Made by a program: the position numbers and the translations under genes
The notes under the pieces: generated by a model
Seen by the model: only the letters and a program-made list of their open reading frames with translations
Databases searched by the model: none
Told to the model about the DNA's origin: nothing
Shown: positions 18,997 to 27,357 of the stretch, in pieces
Numbering within the stretch: the first letter of the stretch is position 1
How the letters are laid out: the number at the start of each line of letters is the position of its first letter
Source: UA16 sp002292325
GTDB lineage: Bacteria; Bacteroidota; Bacteroidia; Flavobacteriales_D; Sanyastnellaceae
NCBI GenBank assembly: GCA_943788645.1
Contig: CALSRC010000016.1
Location: 43,274 to 107,273 of the forward strand
Direction: 5' to 3'
DNA length: 64,000 bases

Positions 18997-19998
18997 ATGA
19001 ATACGTCCGATTCCAATCTCGACTCTACACACCTACTGCGATTCATTTTTGACCGTCGCCGGACCTTCGCGCTCATTGGCGCGGCAGCCTTCGTCCTGTC
19101 ATCTATAGCAGCCCTCATGATGGAGGAGCAATTCAAATCCACCGTCATCATGTTCGCCACCCCACAGCACTCCATCGGCGAACAGTTTTATGAGGAGATC
19201 AAGCGAAACGACCTCCTCGAATACGGTGAAACGGAAGATGCAGAGCGATTGCTGCAGATTCTCAACTCCGATCGCATCCGATCCCGCATCATCGAAAAAT
19301 ACAACCTCTGGGATCACTACGAAATCAAACAAGGAGAAGCAGGCGCCCAAACACTTTTAGGCAAAGAGTACAATTCGAACGTCGACGCAAGACTCACCCG
19401 TTATGGATCCATTGAGGTCAGTGTCTTGGATCGCTTACCGCAGCAAGCGGCAGATATGGCCAATGATATCGCATTTCTCGCAGATTCCGTGGCCAATCGA
19501 TTACGAAATGATCGAGCGAGAGAAGCCATGATCTATGCTCAAAACTCACTGAATCAGGTCCAGCAAGAAATCACTGCAATGGAGAACAACTTGGGAGGGT
19601 TGTACGAATTGGGCGTGTATGATTTTGCCACTCAGATAGAGGGCTTGAATGAACAATACGCCACTGCCATGGCCAAAGGCTCATCATCCAATGCGGAAAA
19701 AATCCGCAAGCAAATGGCCCTTATATCCCAACACGCCAATGAATTCAATAAACTCTCGAACCTCATCGAAGCGGCCTATGAGCGAGAAGCCATTCTCAAA
19801 AAGCGTTTTGAATTAATGAAGCTTGATGCCGAAACCCAGATGCCGTCTGCCTTTGTTGTGGACAACGCGGCGCCTGCGGATAAGAAATCCAAACCCATTC
19901 GTTGGCTCATCGTGGTGATGAGTGTGGCCAGCACACTGATTTTCGCGCTACTAGCGTTGCTCGCAGTTGAGAACCTGAAGGACTCACCGGCCGCATAA
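18997..19998 (+). CDS. Wzz-like polysaccharide chain-length/co-polymerase protein
   Basis: Protein of 333 residues with the Wzz/GumC layout: a cytoplasmic N-terminus, a first membrane helix (about residues 22-42, TFALIGAAAFVLSSIAAL), a long periplasmic coiled-coil-rich region with QNSLNQVQQEITAMENN and EAAYEREAILKKRFELMKLD, and a second helix near the C-terminus (about 303-325, WLIVVMSVASTLIFALLALL). Wzz-type proteins set polymer length during O-antigen or capsule synthesis. No tyrosine-kinase domain is fused. It sits between flippase and ligase-like genes with gaps of 12 and 3 bases, an obvious operon. Confidence 0.8.
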   Translation: MNTSDSNLDSTHLLRFIFDRRRTFALIGAAAFVLSSIAALMMEEQFKSTVIMFATPQHSIGEQFYEEIKRNDLLEYGETEDAERLLQILNSDRIRSRIIEKYNLWDHYEIKQGEAGAQTLLGKEYNSNVDARLTRYGSIEVSVLDRLPQQAADMANDIAFLADSVANRLRNDRAREAMIYAQNSLNQVQQEITAMENNLGGLYELGVYDFATQIEGLNEQYATAMAKGSSSNAEKIRKQMALISQHANEFNKLSNLIEAAYEREAILKKRFELMKLDAETQMPSAFVVDNAAPADKKSKPIRWLIVVMSVASTLIFALLALLAVENLKDSPAA

Positions 19999-20001
19999 AT
20001 C

Positions 20002-21441
20002 GTGCCCGCGTCAAAACACAACTCCGCTTATTTGGCCATCGGTCTTTATGCCGTTGCATTAGCGGTGTCTGTGCATTTCGATTTCCATTGGTTGGCCTTG
20101 TTGCCTGTGGTTGGATTGGTCGCCTGGATGGCTTTCTCCAGGTTGAATGCCCTGGTTTTGGTCCTTGTGGCCGCCGTCCCCTTGAGCATCAATCTCGAAG
20201 AACTGGAGTTGGGAGGTCTGGGGGTGTATTTGCCAACGGAACCGTTGTTGGCCGGACTGCTCTTGTTGTTTGTGTTCCGGTCGGTCAGAGGTTGGCCTGT
20301 TGATGCCCGTCTATTTCGGCACCCATTCACATGGTGGATTGGCCTGTCCCTCGTATGGATCTTCTTGACCACGCTTGTGAGTTCCTTTCCTTTGGTATCG
20401 GTCAAATTTCTGGTAGCACGACTGTGGTTTGTGGTGGGGTTTTTCTTCATTCTTGGTCACTTTTTCCTGCATCATCCGAAATGGAGGCATCAGTATGTAT
20501 TGGCTTACGCACTGCCACTTTGCGTGGTGGTCATTTATACGATGATTCGCCATGCAGGATTTGGCTTTGAAAAAGACGCGGGGCATTGGGTAATGAAGCC
20601 GTTTTACAAGGACCACACTTCCTATGGTGCGGCGCTCGCAATGGTCATTCCTCCCATAATCGCCTTGCTCACGTGGAGGCGCTTTTCCTCGTTCATGAAG
20701 GCGATACTCGTGCTCACATTGGGCATTCTCGTGGTCGGTATTATTCTTTCCTACACCCGAGCAGCTTGGGTTTCCCTTGTTGCAGTTGGATTGCTATGGG
20801 GACTTATAAAGGTGGGGTTCCGGCTTCGAACGCTGCTAACCATTGGCGCAGTGCTCTTGGGATTTGTTTGGATTGCTCAAGACGCTCTTCTAATCCAACT
20901 GCAGCGGAATGACCAAGACTCCTCGGATGACTTGACCGAGCACGTAGAGTCCATTTCAAATGTGTCCAGTGATGCGTCGAACCTAGAACGGTTGAATCGA
21001 TGGAATGCAGCTTTGGCTATGTTTCAGGAACGGCCACTGACAGGTTGGGGGGGTGGCACGTATCAATTTGTTTACGCGCCTTTCCAACGAGCTCAGGATC
21101 GGACAATCATCAGCACCAACAACGCAGATGGCGGAAATGCGCATAGTGAGTATTTAGGCCCGTTAGCCGAACAAGGGGTTCTAGGGCTGGTCTTCGTTCT
21201 TGGTTTACTCGGGTTTTGCCTGCATCTGGGGTTTCGGGTCCAGAATGGATTGCACGATCCGGAACAACGTGCTCTGGCCATGGGAATATTCTTGGGGCTC
21301 ATGACCTACTTTGTGCACGGCGTCCTCAATAATTATTTGGATACGGACAAGGCGAGTGCTTTATTCTGGGGCTACTTCGCATTATTGGTCGTGTGGGATC
21401 TTCATGCCACGTCTGAACAATCCGATTCCGCCACTACTTGA
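20002..21441 (+). CDS. O-antigen ligase/polymerase family membrane protein (Wzy_C type)
   Basis: Polytopic protein of 479 residues with about ten to twelve predicted helices and one large periplasmic loop before the terminal helices. The loop carries the Wzy_C hallmark: NRWNAALAMFQERPLTGWGGG, then NAHSEYLGPLAEQGVLGLV. The arginines in SYTRAAWVSL also fit the family. Such proteins either ligate O-antigen to lipid A-core (WaaL) or polymerise repeat units (Wzy), and sequence alone does not distinguish them. Start is GTG at 20002, three bases after the wzz-like stop. The 3' end overlaps the convergent phosphatase gene by 8 bases. Confidence 0.83.
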   Translation: MPASKHNSAYLAIGLYAVALAVSVHFDFHWLALLPVVGLVAWMAFSRLNALVLVLVAAVPLSINLEELELGGLGVYLPTEPLLAGLLLLFVFRSVRGWPVDARLFRHPFTWWIGLSLVWIFLTTLVSSFPLVSVKFLVARLWFVVGFFFILGHFFLHHPKWRHQYVLAYALPLCVVVIYTMIRHAGFGFEKDAGHWVMKPFYKDHTSYGAALAMVIPPIIALLTWRRFSSFMKAILVLTLGILVVGIILSYTRAAWVSLVAVGLLWGLIKVGFRLRTLLTIGAVLLGFVWIAQDALLIQLQRNDQDSSDDLTEHVESISNVSSDASNLERLNRWNAALAMFQERPLTGWGGGTYQFVYAPFQRAQDRTIISTNNADGGNAHSEYLGPLAEQGVLGLVFVLGLLGFCLHLGFRVQNGLHDPEQRALAMGIFLGLMTYFVHGVLNNYLDTDKASALFWGYFALLVVWDLHATSEQSDSATT

Positions 21442-22654
21442 ACCGGACGACCATTAAGGCGGTATCATCAAAACTTGGTTCAGCACCTTTGAATTCTCGA
21501 ACAGCATCGATCAGAGCATCCTGAACCACCTGCACCGACATTCCTCTTCGTTCACGCACCACCTCCTCCATCCGCTGCATTCCAAAAGGCACGTCGTCCG
21601 TATTCTCTTGTTCTACGAGGCCGTCTGTGTAACAAAGCAAGGTCGATCCTGCATGCACCTCAGCACGCCCTGTCTCAATGGACGGGATTTCTGAAAACAT
21701 CCCTAAACCGCAGCAACCTAGCTCCAATTGGCGTGTCGAACCATCGGCCGACATCAGAACCGGCGGATTGTGACCGCAGTTGATGTATTGAAAATCCCGC
21801 GTACGTCGATTGTAAACAGCCGCGAACAGGGTGATGTATTTTTCACCCTTCGCATTGTCCATGACCCGCCGGTTTAGCCGGGTAACCACCTTGGACAGAT
21901 CGTCAGGTTCATATTGAAATATCGCACGAAGGTTCGCCTGGAAATTGGACATCAAAAACGCAGCGGCAATTCCTTTTCCGCTCACATCAGCCATGCAAAA
22001 GACGAGGCGATCATCGTCCACACTGAACACATCATAATAGTCACCTCCTACTTCTAAATGTGGCTTGTAAAAAGCCGCGACATCCACATCCCGGTCTTGG
22101 GGCCAATCTGCGGGAACCAGCATATTTTGCAAATCTGCGGCCAGTTCCAACTCCCTTCGGGTTGCCTCTTGTGCAACCCTGCGCTGCTCCAACCGAGCAT
22201 TTTGAAGGGCCACAATGAGAACGTTTGTAAGAAGTTCAATAAAGCGTAAATGCTTCACAACGGGGCTCACACCTTTCCCCTCCTCCGTATCACCCGCCAG
22301 AACATAGGCGATGGGTGCATCATCGTGGAACACGGGAATGACGACATCAAAGTCCTCATCTCCCTGCGATGAGTGAAGCTGAACTTTGCCTTCCTGCTCA
22401 AAAAACGCAGCATCGAGAACGTCAGGGATTTCAACTCCAACCCCACACGACAGCAAGCATTTCCAACTGCCATCATTGGCGTAAAGCACCAACCGATGAA
22501 TCCCCAAGTTTTCGGCCAACGTCACCCTGTATTTCTCGATTAACTCAGATTCAGATGCGCGTGCATTGATTCCTTGCGTTACATCGAGAAGCGCATTGAG
22601 TTTGAAATCTTGAACCTCAAGTCGTTGCTCGAGCCTTTGGACACTGTGGGCCAT
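21434..22654 (-). CDS. GAF-domain SpoIIE/PP2C-type serine phosphatase (RsbU-like)
   Basis: Protein of 406 residues. The N-terminal part has a short coiled coil then a GAF-like sensor region (about 25-170, including HRLVLYANDGSWKCLLSCG). A linker helix RRVAQEATRRELELAADLQNMLVP leads into a SpoIIE/PP2C domain with the metal-binding sites GGDYYDV, ADVSGKGIAAAFLMS, CGHNPPVL, CYTDGLVEQEN and SFDDTALMVVR. This architecture is that of partner-switching phosphatases such as RsbU that dephosphorylate an anti-sigma antagonist. No anti-sigma factor or STAS gene lies in the window, so its partner is unknown. ATG at 22654 is 4 bases after the efp stop, suggesting co-transcription with efp. The 3' end overlaps the convergent ligase-like gene. 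Confidence 0.88.
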   Translation of the reverse strand: MAHSVQRLEQRLEVQDFKLNALLDVTQGINARASESELIEKYRVTLAENLGIHRLVLYANDGSWKCLLSCGVGVEIPDVLDAAFFEQEGKVQLHSSQGDEDFDVVIPVFHDDAPIAYVLAGDTEEGKGVSPVVKHLRFIELLTNVLIVALQNARLEQRRVAQEATRRELELAADLQNMLVPADWPQDRDVDVAAFYKPHLEVGGDYYDVFSVDDDRLVFCMADVSGKGIAAAFLMSNFQANLRAIFQYEPDDLSKVVTRLNRRVMDNAKGEKYITLFAAVYNRRTRDFQYINCGHNPPVLMSADGSTRQLELGCCGLGMFSEIPSIETGRAEVHAGSTLLCYTDGLVEQENTDDVPFGMQRMEEVVRERRGMSVQVVQDALIDAVREFKGAEPSFDDTALMVVRFK

Positions 22655-22658
22655 GCAG

Positions 22659-23225
22659 TTACTTTTTGACGCGCTCGACGTACTCTTTTTTCCGTGTATC
22701 CACCTTCACAAAGTCTCCGATATCAATGAAAAGTGGCACCCGAATCTCAACGCCGGCATCGGTCGTAGCCGGCTTCAAGGTATTGGTGGCCGTATCGCCC
22801 TTGATTCCCGGTTCAGTGTACGTGATCTCGGTCTCAACATGCGTTGGCAATTCACAACTCAAAACCCGTTCCTCCTCTGCGTGAAATTGCAACTGGCAGA
22901 TCACCCCATCCTTTAGAAATTCAGGAGCGTTGATGACCATTTTCTCTACCGGAATCTGCTCAAATGACTCCAGATTCATGAAGTGATAATTTTCGCCATC
23001 GTTGTACAGAAATTGATACTCGCGTGTCTCAATTCGCACAGGATCAATCTTCACTCCAGCGTTGAATGTATGGTCAACCACCTTCCCCGTTTTTAGGCTC
23101 TTAAGCTTCGTTCGAACGAAGGCCGCACCCTTCCCTGGCTTTACGTGCAAAAATTCAATGATTTGCCATAAGCCGTTGTTATGGTTCAAAACCAAGCCGT
23201 TTTTAATGTCGGACGTCGTAGCCAT
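22659..23225 (-). CDS. efp: Elongation factor P
   Basis: Protein of 188 residues, full length for EF-P, which relieves ribosome stalling at polyproline stretches. The N-terminal KOW-like domain holds the tip loop HVKPGKGAAFVRTKL, with Lys32 at the position that is modified in other bacteria. The following OB domains contain REYQFLYNDGENYHFMN and YTEPGIKGDTATNTLKPA, and the C-terminus has VPLFIDIGDFVKVDTR. No epmA/epmB-type modification gene is visible nearby. A TATCTTAG element on the minus strand (23242-23249) is a possible weak -7 promoter. It is followed 4 bases later by the GAF-SpoIIE phosphatase gene. Confidence 0.96.
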   Translation of the reverse strand: MATTSDIKNGLVLNHNNGLWQIIEFLHVKPGKGAAFVRTKLKSLKTGKVVDHTFNAGVKIDPVRIETREYQFLYNDGENYHFMNLESFEQIPVEKMVINAPEFLKDGVICQLQFHAEEERVLSCELPTHVETEITYTEPGIKGDTATNTLKPATTDAGVEIRVPLFIDIGDFVKVDTRKKEYVERVKK

Positions 23226-23252
23226 TTGAAAATACTTTTTGCTAAGATAACC

Positions 23253-24782
23253 TCACAGCCGCAGCTGCAAGCTCACATGCACGCCAGTTTGTGCATAGAC
23301 CAGTGTCAACATATCGGACTCTTGAACCTCTGCATTTGGTTCGCTTGATTTTGTGGCAACCAATTGAAACTTCACATTTGCAGCAGGGCGGAAGCGCACC
23401 GACGCGGTCACTCGGTTGCCGCTGCCCGACATGGGCCGGTAGCGTACACCGCTGATCGCGGGATCTGCAAAATATGCTATCCCCAACGGCGGCATATCCC
23501 ATGCAGCCAAGCCCAATCCAATCAGGACCTGGCCAGCTTCATATTTCATGCTATAGGACCATCCTCCGAGCGCGTCCATTCGAGCAAAAGGAGCCACCCG
23601 CATATCGCTCCGGAGATTTCCTTTGGTCGTTTGATGTCGAATTTCAAGCCGCCTCAATGGCGATTTGCTCGTCTGAAAGGATGTTTGATTCGACTTCCAT
23701 CGCACTTCCCAAAAGGCATTGCGTCCAAGAACCCTTCGCACTTGAAAAAGCAATGGACTGTGTTGTGCAAACGGTTGCCATTCGCAACGCCACCGCACTC
23801 GCCATAAGCCCAAAGCATTGCTCCATTGCCCTCCCAAAATCGCCTCCACGTTCGTTAGTTTAGCCTCCCGGTTTCCACGTAAAGCCAACCGAACATGGCG
23901 TTCCATGTAACGCGATGGAGTCGCCTGCCAACTCGCAGTGATAGCCCAATCATCAGAACCCCTTGCAGCCTCGACAATGCCCTGGGTCCAACCGTGCCTC
24001 CAATTCCAAAATCCACCGATTCCCAAACCTGAATCCTGCTTCCATCGGGTCACGCACCCCCAACCGGAAGATGCGTTATGCACCAAGAATGCCCCATCTC
24101 GACCGAACTCGCTCAAACTCAATACACTCTCACAGCGAGCCAACTTACGAGCAATTGCGAGCCCTTTGCGTGGCACCCAATCAGACCGGCCCCAGGCAGG
24201 TGCGTATGCATAGGTAACAGGGAGAGCAAACACAGGATCATCCAATCCGGCAAAGAAACTTTCCTCTTCGACATTGAGTCGATTCCCCCAGCCCAGTCGA
24301 TGTCCGCCAATGAGGAAATCCCAACCTTCGGATTTTGAGGAAAACGTCGCATATCCCGACCATTCATCTGGCTGACCATTCAAATCTTTCGATTCATACC
24401 TCACCCCCCATTTGATTCCATTTCGGATTCGAACGGAATGATTCATCATCTGCCTCCATCCGCTGCGGATCTCTGCACGAAGACCACCAGAGCGATTGGA
24501 TGCCGGTCGCTTGGTGAAGTCGACCAGCTCCCGCCATTCATTGCTTTGCATCAACTGCAATGCAGAAGAATACGAAAGCCCTTCGATGGACCACACCTCT
24601 TCATTGACTTCCGGTGCTCCATGGACATCCAAATGCCTCAGCACCAGTTCCCGTTCATCTGCGCTCCACCAACCTGTCCCAATCTGTTCTTGCATAAACT
24701 CATCCACACCATCCCATTGGGCGTCGGCAACGATGTTGCTCGCCAGCGCCAACCACAGCGCTCCGGTTTTACAGCCTTTCAT
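23253..24782 (-). CDS. Uncharacterised secreted protein, probably outer-membrane beta-barrel with N-terminal HhH-like segment
   Basis: Product of about 509 residues starting at 24782, where the ATG overlaps the preceding gene's stop as ATGA. A signal peptide is visible (MKGCKTGALWLALASNIVADAQ). Residues ~25-85 are helical with IEGLSYSSALQLMQSNEWREL, faintly like helix-hairpin-helix segments found in some Bacteroidota outer-membrane proteins. The rest alternates hydrophobic and polar residues, is rich in W, R and G (WDFLIGGHRLGWGNRL, GLGIGGFWNWRHGWTQG), and ends in the short strand GVHVSLQLRL. That pattern fits a transmembrane barrel. I recognise no specific family, and no enzyme motif is apparent. 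It is coupled to the 245-residue gene upstream. Confidence 0.6.
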   Translation of the reverse strand: MKGCKTGALWLALASNIVADAQWDGVDEFMQEQIGTGWWSADERELVLRHLDVHGAPEVNEEVWSIEGLSYSSALQLMQSNEWRELVDFTKRPASNRSGGLRAEIRSGWRQMMNHSVRIRNGIKWGVRYESKDLNGQPDEWSGYATFSSKSEGWDFLIGGHRLGWGNRLNVEEESFFAGLDDPVFALPVTYAYAPAWGRSDWVPRKGLAIARKLARCESVLSLSEFGRDGAFLVHNASSGWGCVTRWKQDSGLGIGGFWNWRHGWTQGIVEAARGSDDWAITASWQATPSRYMERHVRLALRGNREAKLTNVEAILGGQWSNALGLWRVRWRCEWQPFAQHSPLLFQVRRVLGRNAFWEVRWKSNQTSFQTSKSPLRRLEIRHQTTKGNLRSDMRVAPFARMDALGGWSYSMKYEAGQVLIGLGLAAWDMPPLGIAYFADPAISGVRYRPMSGSGNRVTASVRFRPAANVKFQLVATKSSEPNAEVQESDMLTLVYAQTGVHVSLQLRL

Positions 24783-25516
24783 GATGGTGCACTTAGCTCC
24801 AAGGTCAAACTCGTTCCAATGAGATCCCAGCTGGTCTCCAGGGAGAGATCCCAATCCAACCGCTCCTGCTGACCACCAAAAGTTACACCCAGAAAACCGG
24901 CAATGGCTCGAGCGGATAAACCACAATAAAAATCATTCGACACGTTCCACCAAACTTGGCCTCGCATGGCAAATCCGCCTGCTTGCCACCAGACATCTGC
25001 CCGGAAAGAGTGGTTTAAATGCGAACGCTCCCAGCCAATTTGAGCAAGCACATCGTTGCGCGTTTGCCAGATGGGCTGCGGTCCCATTGGACTCAAACTT
25101 ACCCGCCCTTCTACCTCACTGTATTCAGTTTGATCCAGATGAAATTGAAGAATGGCCAAAGGCCTGAAGCGTGTCAATCCATCCGCACCATTCCAACGGT
25201 GGTAATTCACGCCCAAAGCACCCGATACTGCAACACCATCGGACACGATAATTGACTTAGCAACAGCTAATTGACAGTCCACATAAGAGCCCATTGACCG
25301 AAAGGAGCTCACTCCTTTCCAGCCGTCGGAAAATCCTCCTTGACACTGAATGTTTTGGGCGTCACCTGCAGGCCAAGAATCCAATCGGAATCCGAATCGG
25401 GGCGAAATAGCCATCAATTCTTGCGTCCAAACGGGAACTTGGGTGATGCCCATCTGTCCCCAAATCAACATACCGAGAAACATTCCAAAAACTCTCACCC
25501 TCCTCCCTTCTTTCAC
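24779..25516 (-). CDS. Uncharacterised secreted protein with beta-barrel-like sequence
   Basis: Product of 245 residues with GTG start at 25516 and a basic-then-hydrophobic signal peptide (KEGRRVRVFGMFLGMLIWGQMG). The mature part is glycine- and aromatic-rich with amphipathic strand patterns such as VAVSGALGVNYHRWNG, SFRADVWWQAGGFAMRGQVWW and a terminal LDWDLSLETSWDLIGTSLTLELS. It resembles a small outer-membrane barrel. I cannot assign it to a family. Its stop codon overlaps the start of the following secreted-protein gene (ATGA), so the two are likely made together and may act as a pair. It lies 63 bases after the OstA-like gene on the same strand. Confidence 0.58.
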   Translation of the reverse strand: MKEGRRVRVFGMFLGMLIWGQMGITQVPVWTQELMAISPRFGFRLDSWPAGDAQNIQCQGGFSDGWKGVSSFRSMGSYVDCQLAVAKSIIVSDGVAVSGALGVNYHRWNGADGLTRFRPLAILQFHLDQTEYSEVEGRVSLSPMGPQPIWQTRNDVLAQIGWERSHLNHSFRADVWWQAGGFAMRGQVWWNVSNDFYCGLSARAIAGFLGVTFGGQQERLDWDLSLETSWDLIGTSLTLELSAPS

Positions 25517-25579
25517 CCACCAAAAATGGAGCGCGTTAAAGAGAAAAAAAATCTTTTCTCACCTGTGGAGACTGCCGAT

Positions 25580-27127
25580 TTATTGTCGTCGGTTCCGACT
25601 CAAGGACGGAGGCGATTCCCATTGCCCATTGCCCAGCATGGGCGCTACCGTTTGACCAGCCCCCCATGTTCCTTCCGGCGCATCAAGCAGCACAATTCGC
25701 TTCACATCCCCGTCCCTAAAGTCCATCCGCATTTTGCTGCACCTTGACTGGTTAAATTCTTCACAAGGATTGGGTTTTTGCTCATCGAAGTAAACCGACT
25801 CTGCATTTCCGTTGACAAATAATGTTTCCAAAATTCCGGCATCAAATGCTCCTTTAATCTCTCGTCCGGAAATCTGTTGAAAACAGCTGTCCTTCAGTGC
25901 GCTAATCAATCCAGCATGGCCCCACGCGCGCAAGCCTTTGGGCCGGTTTTCAACCAATTCCCACGTCAAAGAATCTGACCGAAGGAGCCATCCGTCCAAC
26001 CACATCTTTGGTTCTTTAAGCAACTTAATCCAAGCCTCCGTTTCACTCCACACCAACGTGTCACATTCAGCAAAGGAATCTCCCTGGCGCAACTGAACAT
26101 TTGGCCAGACGGACGTCAAATCTTGGCCAAAAATCATGGTGTCCGCAATCAATATTAAGGTATCCTCTGAGCTAAAATCTGACCATTCTGCCCGAGTCTC
26201 CTCATCGCCTTGTATCCAAACATCGGCCGAATTTGTCGAGTGCGCTGGCATGCGCTGAGCATACGCACCACGCAAGACCCAATTCTCGACGGTATCTCTC
26301 ATGCACACGTTCCCGTTAGCAACCGCAGGACCCAAGGTGTCTGCAGGCAAAAACAAGCTGTCGGCTTCCAACCACACCGATTCATTTCGCACCTGAGCAC
26401 CAGGCTGTACGCCCCCACTAAACCAACCGGACTCTGTGATTTCATCGAATTCCCCCGAAGCACACAGCAACTCGAATTCGTCATCTTGGGCGCGCAAGCG
26501 AGAAGGTCCATGAAATGTGAACATTTGCAGGTTTTCGTACCAATGAAGGCTATCCGAATTCAGCTGATATTCTGGCGAGTCCACTTGAACATCTCCACCG
26601 ATTTGAATGATGGACTCTTCCATCAAATACCTACCCCGGAGGAAATCTACCTGCCTTTCGCCCGAATTGTATCGCCCTCCGAGCGGGAATACCACGATTT
26701 TGCGCTGCAAATCGTATAACAATTCCTTCGCTGAAACTTGGCCCTCCTCTGCAGACAAACGGACAACCTCGCTTTCTCTCGCCGTTGCTCGAGCAACCTG
26801 TGTGGTGGGATTCAGTTGCAGCTCCGAAGTGCGCAACGTCCGTGCACCGTCAAGAAGCTTAACCACGCCCATTGTCCTGAATTGACCGTCATCATACCGC
26901 CAAGCACTGTCACAATAAAGCCGAGCATCACGGTATCCCAAGACCACACTTCCGACCAATCTCTGCACTTCTGGCTGCGATTGGTCCCGTAATATGGCAT
27001 CAGCCTGAATTATTTGGACCCGAGGTGAATCACCGGATTCCTGAGCTATTACAGTACATTCAGCGCCTCCAGAGGCGCAAAGCACACCGGTAAACAGAAT
27101 ATTTTTCCAACTCAACATCAAATTCAT
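25580..27127 (-). CDS. OstA-like LPS-transport periplasmic protein
   Basis: Protein of about 515 residues with a signal peptide (MNLMLSWKNILFTGVLCASG... to VIAQ) and a series of OstA/LptA-type beta-jellyroll units. The repeated pattern of strands describing a layer and its edit is visible in VGSVVLGYRDARLYCDSAWRYDDG, DSPEYQLNSDSLHWYENLQMFTFHG and NGNVCMRDTVENWVLRG. Bacteroidota OstA-like proteins are thought to bridge LptC at the inner membrane and LptD at the outer membrane during LPS export. An LptC-like gene occurs about 20 kb away in this window. A TTG start at 27136 would add three residues. It is divergent from tRNA-Leu and upstream of two secreted-protein genes on the same strand. Confidence 0.8.
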   Translation of the reverse strand: MNLMLSWKNILFTGVLCASGGAECTVIAQESGDSPRVQIIQADAILRDQSQPEVQRLVGSVVLGYRDARLYCDSAWRYDDGQFRTMGVVKLLDGARTLRTSELQLNPTTQVARATARESEVVRLSAEEGQVSAKELLYDLQRKIVVFPLGGRYNSGERQVDFLRGRYLMEESIIQIGGDVQVDSPEYQLNSDSLHWYENLQMFTFHGPSRLRAQDDEFELLCASGEFDEITESGWFSGGVQPGAQVRNESVWLEADSLFLPADTLGPAVANGNVCMRDTVENWVLRGAYAQRMPAHSTNSADVWIQGDEETRAEWSDFSSEDTLILIADTMIFGQDLTSVWPNVQLRQGDSFAECDTLVWSETEAWIKLLKEPKMWLDGWLLRSDSLTWELVENRPKGLRAWGHAGLISALKDSCFQQISGREIKGAFDAGILETLFVNGNAESVYFDEQKPNPCEEFNQSRCSKMRMDFRDGDVKRIVLLDAPEGTWGAGQTVAPMLGNGQWESPPSLSRNRRQ

Positions 27128-27160
27128 TGCCCGCAAGTTCCATCGAAATATTCGTATTCC

Positions 27161-27168
27161 TACCTTTG
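27161..27168 (+). promoter_or_regulatory. Bacteroidota -7 promoter element for tRNA-Leu
   Basis: TACCTTTG matches the Bacteroidota -7 consensus TAnnTTTG exactly. It sits 18 bases before the mature 5' end of the tRNA, the correct place for a transcript start a few bases ahead of the tRNA. No clear TTG box is present at -33. Confidence 0.55.
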
Positions 27169-27186
27169 CACTCCTTCTCTGGACGG

Positions 27187-27271
27187 GCGGGTGTGGTGAA
27201 ATTGGTAGACACGCTAGATTTAGGATCTAGTGCCGCAAGGTGTGTGGGTTCGAGTCCCTCCACCCGCACCA
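27187..27271 (+). tRNA. tRNA-Leu(UAG)
   Basis: The acceptor stem GCGGGTG (27187-27193) pairs with CACCCGC (27261-27267); A73 and an encoded CCA follow to 27271. The anticodon stem CTAGA/TCTAG encloses loop TTTAGGA, giving anticodon UAG, which decodes CUN leucine codons. A long variable arm (TGCCGCAAGGTG region) is present, as required for tRNA-Leu, and the T-arm GGGTTCGAGTCCC is intact. Confidence 0.96.
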
Positions 27272-27357
27272 TTCAGAAGAAACCAACTACAACCACGGCT
27301 TCGAACGAGGTCCTTCAGGCCGCATTAACGTCAATATCAAGCCCTTCTTATACCCCC

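Noticed and set aside
25535..25565. A/T-only hairpin-like run after the OstA-like gene
   Set aside because: The stem is made of A-T pairs only with no GC core; not supported as a terminator.
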